From Acholoe squamosa (lineage: Eukaryota; Annelida; Polychaeta; Phyllodocida; Polynoidae): DNA of 64,000 nucleotides. Below the pieces are notes generated by a model. It saw nothing but the letters and a program-made list of their open reading frames with translations, ran no database searches and was not told the origin of the DNA. Location of the stretch: positions 82,399,959-82,463,958 of the forward strand of contig OX439035.1 of assembly GCA_949317995.1 (NCBI GenBank), in the 5' to 3' direction. This document shows positions 40,401 through 52,400 of this stretch, one piece after another; the first letter of the stretch is position 1; each line of letters begins with the position of its first letter. The position numbers and the translations under genes were made by a program.

Positions 40401-43400
40401 CTCTCAAATATGTATTGGGGGGGGGGCTGCTGCATTTTTATATAGGCTTATATAGGGAACCTCCTCATTATTGGCGGGGGGGGGCGGGTCCCCCTGGCCC
40501 CCCTTTTCCTACGCCCCTGCACTAGCCGGTCTTCTCTTATACCATCGATATAGCCGTCTCGTTCCGTGGTATATTTGTTGCCACAAAAAGTCTGATGGAA
40601 TAGGGATATTTCAGCCAGACTAAGAATTAGAAAAAAATATGATACAGGGAAATTCTATGCATGAGGGTTTCGAGTATATATATAGATGTTTAGATAAAGA
40701 TGCTGTGAACAGTTGATAAAGACTATCCGACACTGGGGTGAGGATAAAGCATTCCCACTCAATTCTTTGACTACCTAGGTCAGACAGGTATCAGCTGGCC
40801 TCATCTAGATGACCCACCCATACCTGCCTAACCTCACAGGTCACCGTAGGCTTTCAACTCATGGTTTGAACTCCAAAGTGGGGCCCTTGCTGGGGGGTCC
40901 CCATGTCCCTTTGTCGATTTTAAGGAATGGTCATGTCCCTGTGTCGATTTTAAGAAATTGGCCGTGTCTCATGTCACTAAGCAAAAAAAATGCTCATGTC
41001 ACCATGTCGATTTTAGGGGTCTAGGGTCATCAAAGTGTACAGTCTCCACCCGTCTCCCACAGACTCAAGTCTCTTCTCCCATGACATGATCTGATTCCTC
41101 ACAAACTGGACATTGTCATATAGCATCGACTTACATGATATATTTGGAGAAGAAAAAAAAATGAAATGAAATGTCACGATGATCTCTCCTTTTTCTGTAG
41201 GGTTTACCATCAATTTAGGGCGCATACCTAGGGTAGATATTTTGAATGCCTGACAGGTATGTTGGCCAAGTTAGCATAAGTACAATAGGACTGACTGAAT
41301 CAATGACAGCCCCATGCCATGTGGTGTACAAGAGGCACAGGAGGCAGGGAGAAGAATCTGGAGGAGGTGAGGTTGTTAAGGGCTGAGGGGAAGGACCTGG
41401 AGGTAGAATGAGAAGGGAGATCACGGGAGGAGGGAGTGGATGAAGGAGAGGGGGTGAACGAACATGGAGGCAGGGGGAGGAACAACCCAGCTGGCCTACC
41501 TTATCATTGTGGGCTTAGCTCCTAATAAACCAGACTACTATAGTATCCAATAGGGCTGGTCTATGGTCATTATCACAGTGTAACACAAGGGTAAGTGTAG
41601 CGTGACGACGTGGTACCGATGGTGGTGATATCACTGATAAACAGGCGTCAGTTGGTGGTCCCACCGGCAGCCTACGCTCACACGCGTATACACACATACA
41701 CTGGGCGCTGTACAGACGCCCTGTGCCGCCGCCATATTTTTGTGTGTATAATTATAGCCGGCCGTGAGACGCTGGGTAGACTTTGAGCTGCTCCGAGCTG
41801 CTTCTCAACACCAAGAGCCTCACTGAGGTAGTCCTCCCTGAGCAGATGAGAATCCCTGAGGTCAGTGGGGAAGGGATCTCAGTTCACTCACGACCTGTGT
41901 GGATCAATTTTGATCATTGTATTCAGATATAAATTTCACATCATTTCACCATAAAACCATTCCAGAGGCGGAATTACACATAAATGATACTTATAATCAC
42001 TTTATATTGTCAATAATTTTCGAGAACTGGTGGGGAAGTTCAAATTGAATTATTTCTGTGAACTTGATTCATATCCTTGATTCCCATACACCGGGGCATT
42101 TGTGAATCTAAAGAATCTGCCGATGAAATTATGTATATAAAGGCATTTATTATCAATATTTGGCCTGTCAGATATAATATCTCACTATGTGCACCTATCC
42201 TATGGAATCGGTGCCCCAGAGAGCCAGGGCTCAGGGGATTGCCCCATATTATATACAAGGTTAAGAACCCATTCTTCAGCCACACACAAATCCCCCTGAT
42301 GGAATGATCTGTGCCTGACCCCACTGGTTGAGCTGCTCACTGGGAGCAGGTTAGCAGCTGGGAGTAACTCCCTCCTATAGGGGATCTCTGCATTGACTGC
42401 AGCACCATATGACGGTAACAGTAATAGACAATATACTGGATCAGTTACTCTCACTTGAACCTACAGACAATTAGCTCAATTCCACCAATCACTAAACTGC
42501 CCACCCGCAGGTACAGGTATTTTTACCAGGGGTCAAGATGGCAGCCTGCATAGATTGAGCAATTACCGTGCTATATCAGCGAGACTGGGAGCTGCTCGTA
42601 GTGGGGCAGGTATAAATAATCTGCTCACTGTATGTGCTCAGTCTTCTTCAACCAGCCGCCACACTCGGCAGGTTACAGCCTGTGGAAGCAGGTAGCTTGT
42701 ACCTCACCTAGGTGTGCTGGTGGTAATCTTGTCTGGTGTACAGTGGTTGTGGAATATCAGTTGGCGACACCGACAAAGGTTTGGTCAATAGACCGAGAAG
42801 GGAAAATATATCATTCAGGTTGATCATTTCGATTTCTGATGGCACAAATATCTTCGGAGTGATATCAGAGGCTGTGTATGAATCCCCGGAGATGCTGTTT
42901 CCATTGCTCTATTGTTAAAAGGCTGTATTGAAGCCTGCTGCGTTCCTCCATCATGATAGATAATTATATTAGAATCTTTATAGTTGATAACATTGCGCTG
43001 CCATGAAAACATATGGTACTCGTCGTGGGCCAGTGGGTATATCAAGTCAAAGTATTTTCAGTTCCACTGAAATGCTCTATGGTCGAAGCACAATTCATAA
43101 ACAATACCTGGACCTACTTCTCATAACCAATAAATTATAATGAATTATCACCTTGGATTCATAGGCTCACTGACTCTGAAGTCCATCCAGACCTTGGGAA
43201 TATGACCCCTCAAACCTCATTTTCAACCACGGTAACTACAGTACTATTGAGAAAGGACAGGTGATAAGTGGCAGCTTCTAAAATTTGAAATGGGACTGAC
43301 AACGATTAGTTATTATATTATTCCATTCTTACCATGTATATTATGATAACACGGTTAAGAAGAGACCTAGTGTTCTAGAAAATCTAGGACACTTACTCTT

Positions 43401-46400
43401 TTCATATTCCCCACACGACGCTTTTTCCACACAAGTATGCACAAACACAACCAGAACATATTCATAAAACAAGAAGAAGACATGAAGGTTCATGCCTTTC
43501 TGCCTGCTGCTTTTAACTGCAGCACAGAGGGTAATGTTCTTTGTCATCATCTCTGTATACTCATACATTCTAGCTTTGAGATGTTGGGAGTCTGTCACTA
43601 AAATATCACTAGAAAAAGAAAAACCTGCATATGCCCCTAGGTAGGGCAGGGGCCTGGACCTCCCTGGTTTGTGGTGTTTGTGAGTGACTCGGAGCTGCTC
43701 ATTGCACTGTAAATCATGGTATGCTACTTCTACCTATAGGTGTGCCAATTAGACGTATGCACTGAGTAACCAGTACCGTAATTGGGACATTTAGTTAGAT
43801 AGAATTACAGGTAATACAAATTATGTGCCATCATTATTGATTGGTGTGACATCGTCAGATGTGACCTAAATAGTAGAAATATACAAGCTATTCTCCTAAA
43901 TAGATGACATAAATGATAAGTTTTAGTTGGATAGTGGTTACAGATAACCTACCTGCACTAACCATTGGTACTTATACAAAATCACAGGATTGTCTATTTG
44001 GAACTTTTTGGGAACTTGATTATCTGTAGAATTTTATGCCAAATAAACACTAATCTAATTCTGATTTCGTATTCCTGATATAGACCGTCTGCAGATCCCG
44101 GGTCGTATCTCATAGATTTGTGAGAGGCCATAAAAGTAATCATCACCAAGTGGGAAAGTATATGCAACTTGACAAAGGGTCAGAGTGAATCTCCGAGATA
44201 CTGTCGACATTTGGCCACTGGTGGAGGCTTTATACAGGACATGTTATGGGGTACACTTTGAGATAAGTACAAAGGGATTTAGTAGGTCATCCTTGTACAG
44301 CAGTCACATAGTTGACGTGTAGAGCCCCTTGTGCTCAGTACTAGTGAGTGGGTGGTTGCCAGACTTGGGTGTATACACCCCATGTCTTAAACCATACACT
44401 TGTGGTGTATAGGTAGACACAGGGGCAGCACACTAGTGTCTACACTTACAGGTACCCACGACCAAGAGCAATCAACTCAAGTGAAGATTGACTGAAAAAA
44501 AAAGATACCTTAGAACTACTCACAAATACTGAAGATGTGGAGGGGGTGCAATTTTAGTGGATTAATCGAAGGATTCATCACTTTGTCACAGGATTCATCA
44601 CTTTGTCACCAGAGCAGGATACATCATTCCACACAGTACTACACCAGTTGAGTCATGATGGGACCTGTGTTGTGTGAGTTAGCCGCCAGATGGCGTGATG
44701 AGCAGCTCACTTGGGGTGGACAGGTAGGACCAGGGACCAGTGGCCCCAGAAATAGCCAGGTCCCGCGGAAGTAGTCAGGTGGGGTGGGTGGAAGGGGGGA
44801 GCACGGCCGCCAAATAAAGATGGCTGTAACTAGAACCCTGGAGGTGCGGGGTCCTGTGCTACTCGTCCCTCAACGGAGGGAGATGGAGGACGGCCGGCTC
44901 ATGAGGACGCTTCCCCGTACCCAAGGGGCATTCAGTGCCCTATGGGACTGCTATTGTGATCACACCTCCCTGGGTCATCCCTTTGACATACCTGGGAATG
45001 CATGTACATGTACATAGTGTCTCATTTTAACATGAGACTGTCCTCGTCATCCAGTTCTTACCATAGGATTGGTGCTGTACAGGTGTGATGATATCACGAC
45101 AGGTTATACAGGTGATAATTAGTACACAAAGTGGCAACAGATCACCTCACAGCAGAGGTTAGACCGGCGCGCCCCCTCCTGCCAACCTGACACACTACAA
45201 CAGGACGCCACCCCAGCGTTCATGTTGTCGTGGCGACCAGAACGCAGGGTCCTCTGCCTCCTTGTGCCAGCAGCCAACATGGCTCGTCCATCACCCCCAC
45301 CCCTCCCCAGCTGTCCACCCACACATTTATCTAGTGCCAAACACCTCATACTGACAGGACTTCTGCAAATAGCACTTACATACACTATTTACTGCCATGG
45401 GATTCAAACTGGGACGGTATTGGCCACAAACAAAGGGGATGTATACCAACAATTTGTTTTTAACCACTTGTTCATGCCTGTTGGAAATATCCCTTTTTTC
45501 CCCGCTGAAATTAGGCCCCTTGATATAGTTTCAGACAAAGGCGTCACTCCCAATATGTAGTTATGGTATTTAGTTTATAAAACAAAAAGAGTTGATTGCC
45601 AAAATAAATGATGAATGACATTTGTATTTCTGATTTCTCTATAAGAACATTTCGTCTCCTCAGTGCAACAAGGTTGTAACTGAAATTTTGGCAAAATTGA
45701 GTTTTCTTCTATTTTAACATTAATTGACCCTTATCTACCTTCTATGAAAGTATTGAAGCTCTAGCTATGATACTGTTTGTCTACAGTCCCCAATGCAATA
45801 AGGTTGTGTCGACTGTGTGCCATAGTAATTGCAACCCTTCTTTTGCCTTTCCTGCAAAACTTGAAATATGCAGATACAACCTTATTGCACTGAGGCGACG
45901 ATTTAGCATTCATTCCCAAACAAGGAACACCCGCCCTACCCTGACTAATAGAGCACAGTATGTAGATTGAAATAATGCAGGTCGTGTATCATACTTCACT
46001 AACGTTACCTCAGGATTTAATTGGTGCATTGAAATATTCTTAGTGGTAGGCCAAAAATCGACAATGTGGGCGACTACATTTAAATATACATATAAATCCT
46101 AGTATAAAATACGCCACCTTTGTATAAAGCGTACCCTGAGTTGACGAAACCCTACAGGCGCACTCATAGCCTAATCTTTAGCAGTTACCTTCATAGTACC
46201 GGTTAAGTAACATAGAATAACAAACACGATACATCTAAATGAGACATTTCTTAAAGTTTAAGGCAGAGGGACGGCAATGTTCATGTATGGGCAGAATCTT
46301 ACATGCGAGGATTTACCGTATCTCATATAATGGTGTGAAAACCACAGTTAATGAAGGTTTTGTCATTGTACTGTCAATTAACACTCTTATATGGTACCAG

Positions 46401-49400
46401 GCTGTCGCCAATGGGGCCATATCTGGGTTTGCTATCACTGCCAAAAAATAGATGAAGCAATGCCACACAGTGCCAGGTGCCAAAAAGGAGGCACTTTGTA
46501 AATTAGCCTAGTCTTATAAACGTGAATCTGTGTCAAAGAACTGACGTAGAAAGGACAATGTTAACTGCGGATTGTGACAACTGTGCCCATGTGGAGTGGG
46601 GACCTTCACGATGAAGGCTTGAAGGAGCAGAGTAGCTTCATCAGGAATTCATGAAGGAGAAATCTCCTTCCACACTAACATAAGGTATACCATATATATT
46701 ATATGTCAACTTGAGGTTTCGTGTGTGTTGGTTGCAGCAAGCATGTGGAAAGGTGTTCATATGTGTGGGCCCAGGCTTTCATGCTAGCTGTCTGCCATGG
46801 GATTCCTCTAGCAGGCAGTGGGATATCTGGCCTTGTCTATGGGACCAGGCAAATAAAAGAATGCTTGCTTTATTTCGAAAAGCGTAGGGGGGGGGGTCTC
46901 CCGCACCAATAGATTCAATCATTCATCTCAGAGATTCTCCTGATAGATTTGATCACTGCTGTTTGGGTAAGTGCCATTTAAATATCTGTCCAGGACTGAA
47001 AGTCCAATCGAACTGGAGGATGTCTCCTAAGGGACTATACTTGTGCTGTTCAAGCAATCAATTAAATTATCGGTCAAATTGTACCAAATGACCAACAGTC
47101 AGTTCATCTTCCAAAATGTGAGGAATATGAACCCCGGATATGAACCATACTGCATTCCCTCGTCAGGTTTGTAATATGGTGGTATGGGGGTTTAGCCTTG
47201 TTTGTCTCACTTGAGCAGATGGTTGAGAGTTGCCTTGCGTCAACAGATGCTGCCAGAGGAGTATGGGGTAGTAGTAGGTAGAGAGGTATGAGCCTGGGGG
47301 TGTATGGGCGGTACGCCATTCTAGCTGTAGAGATATAGGTCGAGCAGCTTACGAGTCAGGTGAGTCAGTGGGGGAGCAGCTCAACTTGGAGGACATTAGT
47401 ACCGATCACACCCTCTCAAGTCATAAACTTACACTTCTAGATGTCGTTGTACTGTATTTGAACCTTTCATCTCAGACTCAGTGTTGTCGCAGAGTGTTTC
47501 ATTATTGGTGGGAATGTACCTCTTGCTCGGTGTAGTTTTGGTTAAATATGCAATGGCTTTGACTATCATAGTGTATATAACCAACTACACCACATAAAGG
47601 GGCTGTAACTTCCACAAAGGTATCTTAATGAGCGTCAGGTTATTGTTGTAATCAGAATGTTAGCAACACAATGCCTGTCTGATGGGCCACGATAACCATG
47701 TATTAGAAATGATGTATGTCCAACTAGGCGTTTGATATCTACATGGTGGTCATTGGAAATCTATTGACATCCACATTGGGCCTGTATTGTGTTCCTGAGT
47801 AAAGAGGGAAGGTTTTAAGAATTGGTAGCACATCGTAGATTGGCATTAATCATTCCCCCTACAGGAAGCCTATAGGGGGAGTGATTAATCATTCCCCCTA
47901 AAGGAAGCTTTTCACAAATGATGCACACACGCCTACTGTCGTAATTGGCCGAGAGACTTGTCTCCTCGGCCATTTATACATCATGTAAGAGGGGGACAGC
48001 AGGTCATGTCAAAAACAGCCAAAAGTCCTCTTCTATAGATCAGCTACTGAAATCGTTCAACCGTGATGAAGACTGCGGTGTAGACTAGATTCTAGTCATT
48101 TAGGAAATTCATTTTTTCCCCAGTAGAATGGCAACACTACCAATTTAACAAATATTATAATGATTGCTATTAGCGAGACCTGTGTAAGTCTATGTTGTGT
48201 ATAATGCCTCTCTAGACTGCGTGTACACAGCCGACAGTGGACGCAGTTTGGGGCTGGTATAAACACTTTCAGTTGCACGGACCACTGCCTCTTCACTTAC
48301 CTGTACACAGCCGATGGTGGACACAGTTTGGGGCTGGTATAAACGCCTTCAGTAGCACCCCCACCTCCCAATCACTTCGTAATTACGCATCTCTACTATG
48401 ATCTCTCGGCCATTACATCTGTGATGTACAATTCACTCTTAATAATGTCCTCGACCAAGCGTGACCTTGTATATTCCTTGACTGATTGAGTAATAGATGT
48501 TTAACGCCATTTTGACAGCTAAGGTCATATCCATGGCGAGAACTACATTACACAATTTCACAGAGGAATGTGTCGGTGCCCGCATATATGTGCACCACAC
48601 ACATCCAAGGGGATAGAAAAGAGGACATATAGACCCTTTTAAGTGGGCTAGGAAAGCCCGAATATTCCTTGAAGATATGACATTTCTGATCGTGTATTAT
48701 ATGCTTGTCTTGCAGGTCAGCGTCCCCAATCAATGGATTCATGATCTTGAACCGCCTTGGCCTCCATGACCTTATTGAACCAATCAACAAGAACCTTGAG
48801 TTCCAGCTACAAGATCCATTTCTTCTCTACCGAAATGATAAAGGTAACAGTTCAACTAAGTTATAAATAATACATTTTAAACATATATAAAAGATAATCT
48901 CTGTATACTCTAGCTCTCTTGGTCTGAAACATTCCTAATTGTATATTTCAAAATCATCAGACATTGCCCCTTGTGGTGAAGACTTCAGTACTACCGGGTA
49001 GTATCTAAAATAGACACACTCGTTTACTATGCGACATTCAAATATTATATGATCTTTTTTTTTAGCCATCTATGGGATCTGGTTCTATGACAAAGATGAG
49101 TGCGCCAGAATAGGACAACTTATGAACAGGTAACGCTAGTTCTTTGTAGCCTGGACATTGGTAAAACGTTCGGTTCTTTGCTGTATGTAAAAGTTACATA
49201 CAAGTGTGTGATGGTTTCATTACTTGTAGTGATATCAGAATATGAAATACTAAAATCTTAGAACATTGACAAAGGTCTATAATAGGCCGAAACATGTCGG
49301 TTCAATATTGACTTATCCAGTTTCAGTTGTCACTTCTTTGTATAGGTTTGTGAGATTACTCAAGACAGAGGTTTAGGGAATACTTCATTACCTTTATTAA

Positions 49401-52400
49401 TATTAAAATGTCTATCTATTTCTGTATCAATTGGAAATACATTGCAAAGACATAATTTAATGAACCATTTTGTACTTTCACCCACCCAGCTTAGTACAAA
49501 TAGCATTAGAGAACCAGGAACAGAAAGAAGTAAACCAATCAAGACAGCGGCGTGCATCAGAAAGCGACACAATGCCTGAGCGGGCAGAAAAAATTCCACG
49601 TCCTGCACCAGCAAAAAATGTGGATATCATCAAAATGCTGTCCAAAGCTCAGGATGAGTACGATAAGGTAATTAGAAGAAATATATGCATTGTAGTGAGT
49701 ATAGAAAATAAAATAAACAGAAGAGCATTTAAAAAAACAATTTTATTCTGAGGTTTAAAAAGGTAATGCCTATAAAAAAACATTCTTGAAGTACTAGGTA
49801 CTTTGCAATACTTCTAGAGTATCAGGGTACTCCTTAAAGTTTTAGTTTTTCTCTTCTCAGTATTCAAAAAGGAATATTTAGATTTTAACTTAGAAAGAAG
49901 GCTTTTCCTTTCATTTGGACCTCCTATATTAGTATTAGTTTGTCTTTACCCTGTGCAAGTTCCAGCCCATTTTTTCGTACTCTATACTAAATGTAATATG
50001 TAATGAAGCATGTGTTCGAGCCCGCTTATACCCTGTTATCCGCTGTGTCACTGTTGTGTGACCATTAAGTCCTATGGTAGTCTTGTTTTTGTGTACATAA
50101 TACATATTTTCTTTACCTGTTTGACCTCATTTCATCATGTACATTCATATATGTCATAATGTGAAAATAACTGGATTTGTAACAGATGAATTGGATGAGG
50201 AATCACCTTTATTGTCATTACCCACTTTTGTTAAATTGTGTCGGACAATAAAATTAATTTTCAAACCTCAAAAAAAATGGTCTTTGCCATAGACACACAG
50301 ACACAATTATTGATACCCTTTTCTTTCTATGATTATCGCAGGCGAAGGCTGGTCCTTCGCAGCAGCAGAAAGTGGAACCGAAGCCTATGATCGACAACCC
50401 AAATGCATCCGCTACAAAAAATGGGTCTAACCTCATTAAGCCGCTTGCTGTAAAGATGTGCCATGCAGCAGAAGACAATGACACTGGTGAGTAAGCTAGC
50501 TTTTACAAGTATTAAGTACCAACAAAAAAGTGCATCACCAAGTTGCAAATAGACAAAATTAGTATCACATTCCTAATTTTTGCTAAGTGTTGGTCAGTTG
50601 TTCCTCCGTTATCAAAATGCATTATTGCAGCATGGAAAGCATGCATTTGGTGGGATATTTTTTATCCAATCACGAGTTCTCTGATAAAGATCAAACATGT
50701 ATTTGACATCATTTTAAAATTCAAGTATTCAATTAGTCACCAATGCTCTAATACAGATCCCGGGGCAGCTGCTGGGGCTGTAGGTGGAGTAGGGGTTCAT
50801 GCCGATGCAGGAGCGACTACACCTACTACTGCAATCAATCTTGACGCGCTCTTCCGAAGGGCGAGCATGCAGCAACAGCAACAACAACCACAACAACATC
50901 ATAGTGGTGATGCAACCACGGGAGCAGTCCCCAAAACATATCATAGGTATGTTCAGTCTGATAGAAAACTTATTTTAAACTCTGAATTGATAAAAGTTAG
51001 GAAAATTAGCTTGCTGTAGGCGCAGATACTAGTTTTATAACATCCCACATATAAGGCGCAGCTTATACATGAGGATCCACCTTACAGGATAAGCTCAAGT
51101 AAGGGATGTACCTTATACATTATAGGGCGGTGCTGAATTAGCCAAAATATTATCCCAGATATGCCTTTTTATAGGACTGGCATGATCTCAAGTTGCGCCT
51201 TATGTTCGGGGTGTACCTTCTGACGACACATGCTAGGTTAATATCTTAGTAGTATTAAAGATTAAAGGGGATGACCAATAATATTGAAAGCCACAGAACA
51301 GCTTGTGTGCTTGAAAATAAATTGGAACAATACTTTTGAAAAGTGGTTGGGATATAAAATGACAAGTGTCTAAAGATGTTGGTTTATATTCCAGGTCACA
51401 GTCTATGCACGACCCCCCTCAGACACTTGGCCTGACATCAAACATGCCCTCTGGTGCAGGCATGACAGCAGGCATGCCCTCCCTCCTCCAGCGACTCATG
51501 TCCAACCCAGGCACTACAGTAGAAGAGCTGGAGCGGCAACACCGTGGGGACATCCCGCGTGATCAGATGCCGCAACCAGCTGGAGCAGAGGCACCAACCG
51601 AGGCGCCAACCGCCCCAGTGCCATCTCGGGTGGTGAGTGGGTCTTCACAGACGTCCACAGCAACATCAACATCTGCCTTCTGGCAGAGTCTATCATCAGG
51701 TGGTGGGGGAGGAAGTTCGACTGGCAGTAACAGCTCACAACCCAGTCCAGACACAGCATTAAAACGGTCACTTAATATGCTGCCCACACGCGGTATGCCT
51801 CCTGTCAGCAGTGCATCTATAGGAAAGACCACCTCGACCAGCCCTACTGGGCACAAGGAGGGGCTAAATGTGTCGAGTGGGAGTTCCATGGTACGCACCA
51901 CATCAGCGCACGAGCAGATGATGGCGCATGGCCCATCCACCTCAGCAAACAGCTCACGAGTAGCCGATCCAGGCAACCTGGTACAACGTTTGGCTGCCAT
52001 GCAGACAAGCAGTGCATCAGCCGTAGCACCCACTTCTATAGCACAGATTCTGGGTAATCGGCCCGGTGGTGGCGCTACAGGCAATCCAGCCACTGAAGTA
52101 AGTATGAATTGTTATGATAAGCATAAATTCTTAACAAAGATTGAGTGGAGTGGACATTTGCTACACATTAAAAAGATGAAAAAATGTTACTTTTGCTTCT
52201 TAAAGCTATAAGTGTAGTACCTCGCATGTAAGGTACACCTAATGTTACAGTGTCAGTGCCAAAAAATTGAAATGTCATAACTTCTGTTCTATGTAATGAT
52301 TTTTCAAAATTCAAAGCTAGGACCCCTATGGACCCCTCTATGATGCTGTAGGGTTTAGTGTCAGTTAAAATATCAAATAAAAGGTTTTTCTTTACCTGTA

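Larger units (their letters stand above)
416..47382. promoter_or_regulatory. Dispersed palindromic 9-mer GAGC(A/T)GCTC, 15 exact copies
   Basis: Exact copies start at 416, 18913, 21853, 21885, 24991, 25048, 30779, 33139, 35973, 41785, 42330, 42589, 43692, 44700 and 47374. About 0.5 would be expected in 64 kb if bases were equally likely. At 33139 and 35973 the palindrome extends to CTGAGC(A/T)GCTCAG. The copies are isolated, not in tandem, and lie in no recognised exon or transposon. A related GAGCAACTC occurs at 29909, 29927, 35943 (inverted), 53781 and 53822. A transcription-factor half-site pair is one possible reading. Confidence 0.55.
40128..48715 (+). other. DCP1 intron 2 (8.6 kb)
   Basis: GT-AG intron with six GAGC(A/T)GCTC motifs between 41785 and 47382, concentrated in GC-richer patches (41.7-41.9, 42.3-42.7, 44.6-45.4 and 47.2-47.4 kb). 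It also holds the element 45653-45900, a MITE at 46090-46320, a hairpin at 47845-47889, the 48221 duplication and a retroposon at 48482. No nested gene is recognised. Confidence 0.8.

Noticed and set aside
41013..41225. Minus-strand frame with DNVQFVRNQIMSWEKRLESV
   Set aside because: Looks mildly coding-like, but no homology was recognised, splice sites are doubtful, and it stands alone in DCP1 intron 2.
45222..45560. 112-codon plus-strand open frame ending FPAEIRPLDIV
   Set aside because: No domain recognised; starts in low-complexity Pro-rich sequence. Possibly repeat-derived, but unsupported.
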